NCBI RefSeq assembly: GCF_024723825.1
Contig: NZ_JANQBQ010000001.1
Coordinates: 1,922,001-1,986,000, forward strand
Direction of reading: 5' to 3'
DNA: 64,000 nt
DNA from: Romboutsia lituseburensis
GTDB lineage: Bacteria > Bacillota > Clostridia > Peptostreptococcales > Peptostreptococcaceae
This document shows, one piece after another, positions 20,785 to 29,718 of the stretch. Every line of letters starts with the position of its first letter. The first letter of the stretch is position 1. Position numbers and translations under genes: made by a program. Under the pieces are notes generated by a model, which searched no databases, had not been told where the DNA came from, and saw nothing but the letters and a program-made list of their open reading frames with translations.

Positions 20785-20793
20785 TGTCATCAC

Positions 20794-21585
20794 CTAATTT
20801 TTTTGTCTTAGATATTCTTCAACTCCATCTGCAACACTTTGCATTAGTTTTCTTTGATAATCTGGATTAGACATCATCTGATCCTCATTATAATTACTTA
20901 AAAATCCCATTTCAACTAAAACTACAGGTACTTGTGACCAGTTAAATCCTGTTAAGTCATTACGTTCAAATATCCCATTTACCGATATACCTGCATTAGT
21001 CATTTGATTTTTTACTAATTTAGCGCATTGACTACTAGAGCCATATATATTAGATGTATATTTACTTTCCTTAGCTGGTATTAATATCGATGCTCCCGTT
21101 TTGCCTGAATTATCTAAACTATCTGCATGAATTCTTATAACCATATCAGCCTTTTTATCATTAGCCAGCCTTGCTCTTTCTGCATTACTTATATTAACGT
21201 TATGAGTTTCCCTAGTCATCATAACATCATAACCCTTACCTTCTAGTATATGTTTTAATACTGTAGATGCTTCTAAATTTAACACATATTCTGGGGTTTT
21301 TGTTGCTACACCTGTTGCTCCAGATGATACTCTCGCTTTAGTTTGAGACGATCCGGGAGCTATAGGCTCTGGATTAGGGTCTCCCTTTTCTTGATGACCC
21401 GGGTCTATACATATTAGAAATTTTTTTTCATTTGTTTTATTATTCTGATTTTTATCATCTTTTTGCTGTATACCTTTGCTAATTAAATTTGTACTTTTAT
21501 AAAGATTACTAATCGGATTGGATGTTCCTATAATGATAATGCCTATAGCAATTATAGTTGTTACCAATAATCTGTATTTTTTCAT
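20794..21585 (-). CDS. N-acetylmuramoyl-L-alanine amidase (Amidase_3), membrane-anchored
   Basis: 263 residues. One N-terminal hydrophobic segment (about 5-20) anchors or exports it; the amidase domain has the zinc ligands in ICIDPGHQ, LNLEASTVL and RIHADS, and the catalytic Glu in VEMGFLSN. It cleaves the amide bond between MurNAc and L-Ala in peptidoglycan. I chose the ATG at 21585 because AAAGGGG lies 8 bases upstream. The following gene encodes a phospholipase C-like protein. Its ribosome site is perfectly complementary over 10 bases to the tandem small RNAs at 43.5-43.9 kb. Confidence 0.9.
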   Translation of the reverse strand: MKKYRLLVTTIIAIGIIIIGTSNPISNLYKSTNLISKGIQQKDDKNQNNKTNEKKFLICIDPGHQEKGDPNPEPIAPGSSQTKARVSSGATGVATKTPEYVLNLEASTVLKHILEGKGYDVMMTRETHNVNISNAERARLANDKKADMVIRIHADSLDNSGKTGASILIPAKESKYTSNIYGSSSQCAKLVKNQMTNAGISVNGIFERNDLTGFNWSQVPVVLVEMGFLSNYNEDQMMSNPDYQRKLMQSVADGVEEYLRQKN

Positions 21586-21852
21586 AGTGTATACCCCTTT
21601 CATAATAAAAATTTCAGTTCATACCAACTAATTAATACGTAGATCAAAATATTATTTTTTACAATTTTCTAACTTCAGCTATTATCTCTATTCATAGCTT
21701 GTTTACATGAGTTTGTATAATATAAATTTTTAATTTATAAAAAATAAATACTCATAATATTATTTCCAAAATTTATATTTTTATTTAATTTTATTCTTTA
21801 GTTTTTATTTGACAAGTAATACATATATATTTATATAGGAGGTATTATATAT

Positions 21853-22224
21853 ATGGGTTGCGATAGTAATAATACAAATTCTAAAAAACAGCCAGTTTTA
21901 TGTAAATTTGGTTATGTCGATTATATAGTTCTTGCTTCAACTATAGCTATAGCTCTAGCAGAGGATTTTGATAATACTGATTTAAATATATTGGCTACTT
22001 TTTTTGCTGTATTGTCTGATGAATTAGCATTAATATCTTCTGTAAAACAATGTCCTTCTTCTGAAGATGGTGATACAACTGAAGAAGTTTTCGTTCCTCC
22101 AGTTCCAGATGTCGCTGTAACTTCATCTAAATATAGAGCAAATTTAAAAAATAATAACCCTAAAAAAAGAACTGTCATAAAAAAAATTAAAAGAAAAAAA
22201 ATCAAAAAAAAAATTAACACTTAA
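21853..22224 (+). CDS. Small protein with Lys-rich tail, unknown
   Basis: 123 residues; not assigned to a named family. Residues about 15-63 (LCKFGYVDYIVLASTIAIALAEDF...LATFFAVLSDELALIS) form a compact, mildly hydrophobic helical domain. The tail from about 100 is very basic (KKRTVIKKIKRKKIKKKINT), which suggests nucleic-acid or membrane-surface binding. AGGAGGT lies before the ATG, and a TTGACA-like box lies about 45 bases upstream. The terminator at 22216-22252 overlaps the stop. Confidence 0.75.
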   Translation: MGCDSNNTNSKKQPVLCKFGYVDYIVLASTIAIALAEDFDNTDLNILATFFAVLSDELALISSVKQCPSSEDGDTTEEVFVPPVPDVAVTSSKYRANLKNNNPKKRTVIKKIKRKKIKKKINT

Positions 22225-22252
22225 TTATCACTATAATTAAGTGTTTTACTTT
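22216..22252 (+). terminator. Terminator after the 21853 gene
   Basis: 13-bp stem AACACTTAATTAT/ATAATTAAGTGTT followed by TTACTTTT. Confidence 0.85.
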
Positions 22253-22530
22253 TATTATTTAAATTTACATAGTTTCCATTTTAATTTTTGCTTCTCTATA
22301 AATATTTAATGACTCTCTATATCATTTATATATATATGAACTTTATCAAAATTTTATATTGTATTGTTTATAATATTCTATCATTTTATTCATAATTAAT
22401 TGATTAATTGTTTATTTTTGAAATCTAAGGTTTTATTGTTTCTGTTTTCCAAGAATCAAAACAGTATTCTTGTGCAACATAATATTAAGCACCAAAACTT
22501 ATCAAGTATTTGACAGAAAGAAGGTGTTTT
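22253..22530. other. Intergenic region before spoIVB
   Basis: AT-rich with no gene. A mother-cell or forespore type promoter is expected for spoIVB, and CATAATAT near 22480 could be a -10 box, but I do not see a convincing matching -35. Confidence 0.4.
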
Positions 22531-23520
22531 ATGGGTACAAAAATTTCTACCTCAAAAAAACAAAATTTAATAAAGTTAAAAATTATCTTTATTGCATCTT
22601 TTTTATTATATTTTTTCTCAAATAGTTTAATCTATGCACAGTCTAATTTGAAGACAGATTCAGATTATTTAGTTCCAATTGGTAACATCATACAGATTGA
22701 TGCTGAGTTAAAAAATGTAATAGTTAGAAATTATGTTGAAGGATCTCCTTTTACACTAGGTGATGCTATTATAGCAATTAACAAAACTCCTATTAATGAT
22801 TATAGTGATTTTTCAAAATTACTATCTAGCATATCTCCTTCAGATAAAGTTTCTGTTTTAGTAGGAAGAGGAACTCATAATTTCACCTTAGAAACTACTA
22901 AATCTGAATTAGAAAAAGTAAATATTAATGGTTTACTTTCAGGATTTGCTACTTTAACTTATATTAACCCTGAGGATAATACTTTTGGAGCTATTGCTCA
23001 TCCAATTAGTGTAGGTACTTCTCGAAAAGTTGATATAAGATTAGGTAATATATCTACAACTTCAGACTTACTTATCCAAAAATCAGTTAAAGGTAGTGTT
23101 GGGTCAATAAGTGCTAAAAGGAAAGATACTATTGGTCAATTTACTTCCAATGCTGACTTTGGTATTAAAGGTGATATTGTAGGATTTGATACATCTAATT
23201 CAAAATCATATAAAGTTGCTTTTTTAGATGAAGTTCAATTAGGTAAAGCTCAAGTTATCTTGCAAACAACTTCTAATGGTTGTCAGAAATTTGATATACA
23301 GATAATAGATATACAAAAACAAAGATCACCACAAGCAAAGACATTAAAGTTTAAAATAGTTGATAAAGATTTATTAGCTCAAACTGGAGGAGTTGTCCAA
23401 GGAATGAGTGGTACTCCTATAGTTCAAGGTGATAAAATAATTGGTGCTATATCTCATGCAGTTGAGAATGATCCAAGTTTTGGATATGCAGTTTTTATTC
23501 AATGGATGATTGACAATTAA
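22531..23520 (+). CDS. spoIVB: SpoIVB-type sporulation serine protease (S55)
   Basis: 329 residues. An N-terminal signal or anchor (about 17-36) is followed by a PDZ-like region (EGSPFTLGDAIIAINKTPI) and the S55 protease domain. Candidate catalytic residues are His157 (GAIAHPIS), Asp280 (VDKDLLAQTGG) and Ser293 (QGMSGTPIV). In Bacillus SpoIVB signals from forespore to mother cell by cleaving SpoIVFA. The start at 22531 follows AAGG by 6 bases; a TTG further upstream lacks a site. spoIVB is usually next to spo0A; here it is next to yunB, so it could be a second paralogue. Confidence 0.85.
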   Translation: MGTKISTSKKQNLIKLKIIFIASFLLYFFSNSLIYAQSNLKTDSDYLVPIGNIIQIDAELKNVIVRNYVEGSPFTLGDAIIAINKTPINDYSDFSKLLSSISPSDKVSVLVGRGTHNFTLETTKSELEKVNINGLLSGFATLTYINPEDNTFGAIAHPISVGTSRKVDIRLGNISTTSDLLIQKSVKGSVGSISAKRKDTIGQFTSNADFGIKGDIVGFDTSNSKSYKVAFLDEVQLGKAQVILQTTSNGCQKFDIQIIDIQKQRSPQAKTLKFKIVDKDLLAQTGGVVQGMSGTPIVQGDKIIGAISHAVENDPSFGYAVFIQWMIDN

Positions 23521-23530
23521 TTTTAATATT

Positions 23531-23556
23531 AGGGAGTAGAGTTTAATCTACTCCCT
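23531..23556. terminator. Terminator between spoIVB and yunB
   Basis: Stem AGGGAGTAGA/TCTACTCCCT followed by ATTTATC on the plus strand; lies between convergent genes. Confidence 0.75.
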
Positions 23557-23607
23557 ATTTATCTATATTTTGTATTTTTTTATAATTTATATTCATTTTT
23601 TATTATT

Positions 23608-24312
23608 TTATTTGCTTTTAACATTATTTACATCCACCTTAGGAATAGTATTTATTACTCCATTATCGGGTATATTTACATAGCTATTAGGAACATCTCC
23701 TACTATTATAGTTTCGCATATTGGTATTTGTGCTTTTACTTCTTTAGTTGTAGTCGTTAATGGTATTACTACTTTTACTTGCGTTTTAGCTTGTAGATAA
23801 ATTGAATGCCTTGATTGATTAATTCCTGATGATTCAAAGTTAGTCTTAAAATCTACTGACACTGTTCCTATTGGCTCTATAGATACTTTTAGTTGTGGTC
23901 CATATTTTGCAAGTATAGGACTTCCCAAAGCTGTTCCTATTGGTATGTAAGAAGTTGTAGTTTTTACTTGTTTTAGTTCCTCCTGAATTTGTAATGCTAC
24001 ATCTGACGCTATCTTATTCATCATTATTGTATTAGCTTGAATCATTGTTATTTTGCCATCTGAGTCTAGCTTAGTATTCATTAAATCAGAGTAGCTTATT
24101 TTATCTTTTACTATTTCTCCAACAGCCTTATTTATTGATCTATTTGCTAATTCTAAGGCCTTAGTTTCTGCAAGTACAGTTATTGTAGGTCTTAAACTTG
24201 TATCTACGTATATAAAACTTCCTATAAATACTGATAATACAAATATAGTTGAAAAAATAACTATTATTTTCTTAAAATCGTTACTTTTTGGTTCCATAAG
24301 TTTTCTCTTCAT
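23608..24312 (-). CDS. yunB: Sporulation protein YunB
   Basis: 234 residues. One N-terminal membrane helix (about 18-38) is followed by an extracytoplasmic domain with the family features STLRPTITVLAE-like start (DTSLRPTITVLAETKALELAN), VPIGTALGSP-like (IPIGTALGSPILAKYGP) and GINQSRHSIYLQ. It is a sporulation protein made in the mother cell; its molecular role is not known. GGGGG precedes the ATG. It converges on spoIVB with 87 bases between. Confidence 0.9.
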   Translation of the reverse strand: MKRKLMEPKSNDFKKIIVIFSTIFVLSVFIGSFIYVDTSLRPTITVLAETKALELANRSINKAVGEIVKDKISYSDLMNTKLDSDGKITMIQANTIMMNKIASDVALQIQEELKQVKTTTSYIPIGTALGSPILAKYGPQLKVSIEPIGTVSVDFKTNFESSGINQSRHSIYLQAKTQVKVVIPLTTTTKEVKAQIPICETIIVGDVPNSYVNIPDNGVINTIPKVDVNNVKSK

Positions 24313-24425
24313 ATTATTCCCCCTTACATATATTATGTTCTTATTCTTTATTACTTGCTTTTTTATTGATATAATTATATTTTTTTATAAAATCGAAGTA
24401 TTACATATTTTTGCCTATCTTAGCT

Positions 24426-24480
24426 AAAAATAAATGGTATTAATATTCTTTTTAATACCATTTATTTTTTAATTTTTTTC
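24426..24480. terminator. Orphan hairpin terminator between yunB and the PBP gene
   Basis: Long stem AAAATAAATGGTATTAA against TTAATACCATTTATTTT, then a T-run on the plus strand. The genes on both sides are transcribed away from it, so it does not end an obvious gene. A TTGATA/TAAAAT promoter-like pair (24366-24393, spacer 16) lies just upstream on the plus strand, so a short RNA of about 75 bases is possible. Confidence 0.55.
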
Positions 24481-24627
24481 ATTATTTTTATTCATAAAAA
24501 AATGTATACTATTTTTTTTATATTGGCGTATACATAAAGTGTTACATTCTATTCATTTTTATTATGTAATTAGAAAATTATGCATAGATGTGGTATAATA
24601 TTACATTAAGTAAGGAGGTTAAGCTTA

Positions 24628-27366
24628 ATGAGTAATGATAACAATGAGAATAAAAATAAAATTAGAAGAAAGAAAGTTACTTCATCATCTACACCAAGTA
24701 GTTCAAGTGCTTCTCGCAAAAGTGTTAGTAGACCTACAAGGCCAAATAGTAGCTCTTCTTCAAAACCTAGTAGCTCTTCTTCAAGGCCTAGTAACTCTTC
24801 TTCTAATAAGAAAAAAAGTACTCTACCAAGTAATAAGAATGACAAGTTTAAATTCTTAAGAGTTGCTGGTATAGTATTTTTAGTTATGTTAGTTGTTGGA
24901 ACTGCAGCTGGGACAGGTTTAGTGTTTGCTTCACTAAGAAATGTCGAACCAGTTACTAAAGCACTTCTAGATAAGAAGACTTATCAAACAACTACTATTA
25001 AATATTCTACAGGAGAAATTTTATCTAATGCACCTAGTGTTAATAAAAAAGAACCTGTACGCTTAGATGATATGAGCGATTATATAAAGAAAGCTGTTAT
25101 TGCTATAGAGGATGAAAGATTCTATGAGCATGGCGGTGTTGATGTCAAAGGTTTACTTCGTTCTGTTGTTAAGACCTTAACTGGGACTAAGCAAGGTGGT
25201 AGTACAATACCAATGCAGGTATCTAAAATGTTATTAACATCTAAAGAGCAAAGTATACCTCGTAAGATTAAAGATATTTACTATGCATATGAAATGAGTA
25301 AAACTTTAACTAAAGATGAAATTTTAGAAGTTTATCTAAATAACTTCTTCGTTGGTAAAGGTCTTTCTGGGGCTGAAGCTGGTGCTAGAGGATATTTTGA
25401 TAAACATGCTAGTCAGCTTACTTTAGCAGAGTCAGCATTACTTGCTGGATCTACTAAAAACCCTACTAAATACTCTGCTTATAGAACTGCCAAATTAGAG
25501 GGTACTGAAGGTAAAGAGGATGTAGAAAACAAGTTATTGTTCTTTATAAATACTCCTGATGATCTCCTTGATGATCCTTCTGTAATGGAATTAGAAATGG
25601 TAGATAAGTTAGATTCATGGGGACTTATTTCTACAAAAGAAACTTATAAACAATTAAAATCTGGTACTATGGTTGTTAGAAAAGCTGTAAATAACCAAGA
25701 TGCTAAAATAAGACAAGAAACTGTTTTAGCTAAAATGCTACAAACGGGTTCTATAACTCAAGAGGAACATGATAAAGCTGTTGCTGAAGAAATAAAAATA
25801 AAACTTCCTAAACCAAAAGATACTGTAGTATCTTCAGTTGAGGACCTTATTGAATACGAAGTTATAGATGCTTTAGTTGAACAAGGTAATACTAAAGATG
25901 AAGCTTATAACCTATTCTACAATGGAGGATTAATAATAAATACAACTATTGATCCAAGTATGCAAAATGTATTAGAAGGTGAGTATGATAAAAAAATAAA
26001 CTTCCCTGGTACGAGAAATACTAATGGTATACCTCAGCCACAGTCTTCAATGGTAATTTTAGACTATAGAAATGGTCATATAAAGGCTTTAGTTGGTGGT
26101 AGACATATAACAGGAAGAAAAGGTATAAATAGAGCTACGTATCCAAAACAACCTGGATCAACTATTAAACCACTATCAGTGTATACTCCTGCTATTGATA
26201 CATTAAAATTAACTCAATCTACTGCATTTAGCGATGCTAAAGGTGGATATAAATTTAAACAAAATAACAAATGGAATCCTAACACTACTACTGCCGGAAG
26301 TGGTACTATGAGTTTACGTAAAGCTCTTGCGTACTCATCTAATACTATAGCTATAAAAACTGCAGAAATGTTAGGTGATAATTATGAAGATACTATTGAT
26401 GTAATGATAGATTATCTAAGAAACTTCGGAATAAGTACATTAGTTGATAGTAAAACTTCTGACCCTACCCATAATGATAGAACTTATCCAGCTTTAACAT
26501 TAGGTGGTATGACAAAAGGTATATCTCCACTTGAAATGGCAGCAGCTTATGGTACTTTAGCTAATGGTGGGGTTTATGTAGAACCTATTATATTTACTAC
26601 CATAACTAGTTATGATGGTCAGCTAATAGTAAAAAATACTCCTGAAGAACACAAGGTAGTAGAGCCTGATGTAGCATATGTTATAACAGATATGCTACAA
26701 GCTGTTATAACTGAAGGTATCGGTAAATCTGCATCTCTTCCTAAAGATATGCCAGTTGCAGGTAAGACAGGTACAACTAATAAATCTTTAGATGTTTGGT
26801 TTGTTGGTTATACACCTTATTATGTCGGTGCAACTTATATCGGAGATGATGGAGGTATAACCGATCCTAATACAGGTAAAATATTACCTAGACAAGGTGT
26901 ATCTGGTGGTAGTGGTACTGCTGCTAAATTATGGGCTAAAGTTATGAGACAGATTCATGAAAACTTAGATACTGTTAAATTTAAAGTACCAGAAAATGTG
27001 TACTTTACTAAGATAAACTTAATAGATGGTGGTAGATCTTCTGGTGGTTCTAATGCTGCATTTATAGAAGGTACATCTCCTAGCAGATATTCTTCTTATA
27101 GAAATCCCGCTCCTAAAGTGGAAAAGAAGCCTGAAGAAGAAACAATTACTACTCCTGAAAACGGAAATGATAACTCTACAAACCCTGATAATGGTGGTGG
27201 AACTACTCCAACTCCTCCTGATAACGGTGGTGGAACTACTCCAACCCCTCCTGCCGGTGGCGGCGGAACTACTCCAACTCCTCCTGATAACGGTGGTGGA
27301 ACTACTCCAACTCCTCCTGCTGGTGGTGGAACTACTCCAACTACTCCTCAAGAACCGACAGAGTAA
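24628..27366 (+). CDS. Class A penicillin-binding protein (bifunctional transglycosylase/transpeptidase)
   Basis: 912 residues. A Ser-rich cytosolic N-terminus (about 12-60) is followed by one membrane helix (about 75-97), a GT51 glycosyltransferase domain with AIEDERFYEHGGVD and QGGSTIPMQVSKML, and a transpeptidase domain with GSTIKP (active Ser), YSSNT and AGKTGTTN. The C-terminus after about 820 is a low-complexity run of GGGTTPTPP and PDNGGG units, likely a wall-spanning spacer. AAGGAGG precedes the ATG; a TATAAT box lies about 30 bases upstream. Builds and cross-links peptidoglycan. Confidence 0.96.
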   Translation: MSNDNNENKNKIRRKKVTSSSTPSSSSASRKSVSRPTRPNSSSSSKPSSSSSRPSNSSSNKKKSTLPSNKNDKFKFLRVAGIVFLVMLVVGTAAGTGLVFASLRNVEPVTKALLDKKTYQTTTIKYSTGEILSNAPSVNKKEPVRLDDMSDYIKKAVIAIEDERFYEHGGVDVKGLLRSVVKTLTGTKQGGSTIPMQVSKMLLTSKEQSIPRKIKDIYYAYEMSKTLTKDEILEVYLNNFFVGKGLSGAEAGARGYFDKHASQLTLAESALLAGSTKNPTKYSAYRTAKLEGTEGKEDVENKLLFFINTPDDLLDDPSVMELEMVDKLDSWGLISTKETYKQLKSGTMVVRKAVNNQDAKIRQETVLAKMLQTGSITQEEHDKAVAEEIKIKLPKPKDTVVSSVEDLIEYEVIDALVEQGNTKDEAYNLFYNGGLIINTTIDPSMQNVLEGEYDKKINFPGTRNTNGIPQPQSSMVILDYRNGHIKALVGGRHITGRKGINRATYPKQPGSTIKPLSVYTPAIDTLKLTQSTAFSDAKGGYKFKQNNKWNPNTTTAGSGTMSLRKALAYSSNTIAIKTAEMLGDNYEDTIDVMIDYLRNFGISTLVDSKTSDPTHNDRTYPALTLGGMTKGISPLEMAAAYGTLANGGVYVEPIIFTTITSYDGQLIVKNTPEEHKVVEPDVAYVITDMLQAVITEGIGKSASLPKDMPVAGKTGTTNKSLDVWFVGYTPYYVGATYIGDDGGITDPNTGKILPRQGVSGGSGTAAKLWAKVMRQIHENLDTVKFKVPENVYFTKINLIDGGRSSGGSNAAFIEGTSPSRYSSYRNPAPKVEKKPEEETITTPENGNDNSTNPDNGGGTTPTPPDNGGGTTPTPPAGGGGTTPTPPDNGGGTTPTPPAGGGTTPTTPQEPTE
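27190..27350 (+). repeat. In-frame Gly/Thr/Pro repeat in the PBP tail
   Basis: Five units of about 27-33 bases encoding GGGTTPTPP with PDN or PAG linkers. Such in-frame repeats vary in copy number between strains. Confidence 0.85.
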
Positions 27367-27371
27367 ACGAT

Positions 27372-27409
27372 AAAAATGGACTATCTTAAAAATGATAGTC
27401 CATTTTTTA
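27372..27409. terminator. Terminator between the PBP gene and spoVAE
   Basis: Stem AAAAATGGACTATC/GATAGTCCATTTTT, symmetric, 5 bases after the PBP stop; probably works in both directions. Confidence 0.85.
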
Positions 27410-27445
27410 TTTATAAATATTTTTGTAAATCATTATTTTTTAATA

Positions 27446-27808
27446 TTATGGTTTAGCTTTTGGAGTAAATACCACTGCCATTATATACCCAAAAACTATA
27501 GCAGCTGCTATACCTCCAGCTGTAGCTGTAGTTCCGCCTAAGAATATACCTAAAAATCCATCTGTCTCAATAGACTTCATAACACCTTTTGCTAGAGAGT
27601 ACCCAAATCCCATAATAGGTACTGTTGCACCTGAACCACCAAATTTTACTATAGGTTCATATAATCCTAAAAATGTTAAAATAACTCCAGCTGTAACATA
27701 AGTTACCATTACATATGGTGTTTGCATTTTAAAGTAATCCATAAGTACTTGTGCAATTAAGCAAATGATGCCACCTACAAAAAATACTTTTATATAATCT
27801 AATATCAT
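27446..27808 (-). CDS. spoVAE: Stage V sporulation protein AE
   Basis: 120 residues, nearly all membrane (four helices, with Gly-rich stretches FLGGTTATAGGIAAAIVFGY). It is part of the SpoVA channel that moves dipicolinic acid into the forespore and out during germination. It resembles the SpoVAC/SpoVAE family, with the motif GGSGATVPIMGFGYSLAKG. It follows spoVAD by 6 bases and is the last gene of the operon. Confidence 0.93.
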   Translation of the reverse strand: MILDYIKVFFVGGIICLIAQVLMDYFKMQTPYVMVTYVTAGVILTFLGLYEPIVKFGGSGATVPIMGFGYSLAKGVMKSIETDGFLGIFLGGTTATAGGIAAAIVFGYIMAVVFTPKAKP

Positions 27809-27814
27809 ATTTTA

Positions 27815-28831
27815 TCACTCCTCGTTAACTATAACCACAGCATGGGCAACGCAAGGTATAGTTTGTTTTTGTAGTGTACTTGTTGGCGATAATAAAGCAC
27901 CTGTTGATACCAACATTACTTTATTAAATTCTTTATTTTTTAATTTATTATAAATATAACCTGCGAATATAGATGCTGAACACCCACATCCACTACCACC
28001 ACAATGAACATCTTGTTCTTCTAAATCAAACACTTCGATTCCACAATCAGTATAAACATTTGAGATATCTATACCTTTTTCTTTTAACAAGTCTTCTGTA
28101 ATTTGCTTACCTAACTTACCAAGATCTCCTGTTGCTATTAAGTCAAAGCTATTTGGGTTATCTTTAGTATCATTAAAGTAAGAGTATATAGTATCAATGG
28201 CTGCTGGGGCCATAGCTGCGCCCATATTATTCCCATCATCAATACCTTTATCTATGACTTTTCCTACAGTTAAAAACTTAACTTTAGGACCATTTCCTTT
28301 TGAACTTATAAGTACACTTCCTGCACCTGTAACTGTCCACTGTGCAGTCATCGGTTTTTGATTTCCAAGTTCTAAAGGAAATCTAAATTGTCTTTCAGCT
28401 GTACAATAATGACTTGATGTACCAGATAATATAAAATCTGCGAATCCTCCATCTATTAGCATTGAGCTCAAGCACATTCCTTCTGCCATAGTAGAGCATG
28501 CACCATATATTCCAAAAAACGGAATTTGAAGTTCTCTGGCTGCAAAAGAAGCTGGAAATAATTGATTTATTAAATCTCCACCTATCAAATAGTTTATATC
28601 TTCTAATTTTTTTCCTGCTTTCTCTGCTGCTTTTTTCATAGCAGTTTGGACCATTTTACTTTCCGATAACTCCCATGATTTCTCACCATATAAATCATCA
28701 TCTAATATTAAATCAAAATATTCTGACTTAGGACCTTTACCTTCTTTTGGCCCTACCACAGATGCCGCAGATATTATAGTTGGTCCATTTTCTAATTTAA
28801 CAGTTCTATTTCCTATTCTTTTAGTTGACAT
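27815..28831 (-). CDS. spoVAD: Stage V sporulation protein AD
   Basis: 338 residues with a thiolase-like fold, soluble, binding dipicolinic acid at the inner spore membrane. Recognisable parts are GNRTVKLENGPTI, ELQIPFFGIYGACSTMAEGM and DVHCGGSGCGCSAS. Full length for the family. GGTG precedes the ATG. It lies 12 bases after spoVAC. Confidence 0.96.
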   Translation of the reverse strand: MSTKRIGNRTVKLENGPTIISAASVVGPKEGKGPKSEYFDLILDDDLYGEKSWELSESKMVQTAMKKAAEKAGKKLEDINYLIGGDLINQLFPASFAARELQIPFFGIYGACSTMAEGMCLSSMLIDGGFADFILSGTSSHYCTAERQFRFPLELGNQKPMTAQWTVTGAGSVLISSKGNGPKVKFLTVGKVIDKGIDDGNNMGAAMAPAAIDTIYSYFNDTKDNPNSFDLIATGDLGKLGKQITEDLLKEKGIDISNVYTDCGIEVFDLEEQDVHCGGSGCGCSASIFAGYIYNKLKNKEFNKVMLVSTGALLSPTSTLQKQTIPCVAHAVVIVNEE

Positions 28832-28843
28832 ATATTCACCATC

Positions 28844-29287
28844 CTACTTTACAAGAGTAAAAATATAATAAAAAAATCCACATAAGATTGATGATCCTAT
28901 ACCATAAACTAATACAGGCCCTGCTACTTTAAATAAATTTGCACCTACACCTAAAACATAGCCTTCTCTTTTATATTCCATTGCTGGAGATACTATAGAG
29001 TTTGCAAATCCAGTAATAGGGATAATCGATCCAGCTCCTGCTCTTTTTCCTATAAGATCATAAACACCTAGACCTGTAAGAAATGCTCCTATAAATATCA
29101 ATGTTATAGATGTTGATGTTGCAGCTGCCATTTTATCAAGTCCTGCTAGGTTCATATATGCATCGTTTATTCCTTGTCCTATAACGCATATAGTTCCTCC
29201 TACTAAAAATGCAAGAGTATAGTTTTTCAAGTACTTAGGCTTTGGACTTATTTCATCTACATATTGCTTATAATTTTTTTTATCCAT
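28844..29287 (-). CDS. spoVAC: Stage V sporulation protein AC
   Basis: 147 residues, four membrane helices with GVYDLIGKRAGAGSIIPITGFANSI, the SpoVAC hallmark. SpoVAC acts as a mechanosensitive-type channel for dipicolinic acid. The ATG at 29287 is preceded by AAGGAGG at normal spacing; the longer open frame upstream overlaps spoVAB and has no ribosome site. The upstream gene ends 3 bases away. Confidence 0.95.
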   Translation of the reverse strand: MDKKNYKQYVDEISPKPKYLKNYTLAFLVGGTICVIGQGINDAYMNLAGLDKMAAATSTSITLIFIGAFLTGLGVYDLIGKRAGAGSIIPITGFANSIVSPAMEYKREGYVLGVGANLFKVAGPVLVYGIGSSILCGFFYYIFTLVK

Positions 29288-29289
29288 AA

Positions 29290-29718
29290 TTATCCTCCTT
29301 GTATTATTTGCCATCCTATGAACGATCCTACTACTTTTCCAATAAGCATAGATATTATTATATATTTTAAACACATTGTAGGGATTTTAAGTCTTCTAGA
29401 TACTACCGGTATATAATCTAATACTTCTGTAAGACCTGAACTTAAAAAACCAACAAAAACTCCATAGGCTAATCCAAAGACAACTACTCCATTTTTCCCC
29501 AAATTGAAATGTATCCTTTGTATAGATATAAATCCACCCAGTAATGTACCTACTACTAATAAACATTCATATATGTTTATATATTCTTTTGTTTTACTAA
29601 CTTGAGCCATCCTAGGTATAATACCAATTAATATTAATAAGGCAACTACACCTGCTCCTACCATTATTCCTGATGACACTCCAAATAAAATTAAAAATAC
29701 TTTCACATCATACCTCAT
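29290..29718 (-). CDS. spoVAB: Stage V sporulation protein AB
   Basis: 142 residues, membrane protein with about four helices (GVSSGIMVGAGVVALLILIGIIPRMAQ, then GLAYGVFVGFLSSGLTEVLDYIPVVSRR). The length and the IPVVSRR loop fit SpoVAB. It overlaps the spoVAA stop by one base (TAATG), so it is translationally coupled. From memory, Clostridioides difficile lacks spoVAA and spoVAB, so their presence argues against that species. Confidence 0.88.
   Translation of the reverse strand: MRYDVKVFLILFGVSSGIMVGAGVVALLILIGIIPRMAQVSKTKEYINIYECLLVVGTLLGGFISIQRIHFNLGKNGVVVFGLAYGVFVGFLSSGLTEVLDYIPVVSRRLKIPTMCLKYIIISMLIGKVVGSFIGWQIIQGG

Noticed and set aside
24606-24859. Leu-rich frames on both strands over the start of the PBP gene
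   Set aside because: Shadows of the Ser-rich N-terminal coding region.
27019-27373. Open frames in other phases over the PBP tail, rich in Trp-Ser-Ser or Leu-Leu-Gln repeats
   Set aside because: They arise only because the Gly-Thr-Pro repeat is periodic in three bases; they have no ribosome site and lie inside the PBP gene.
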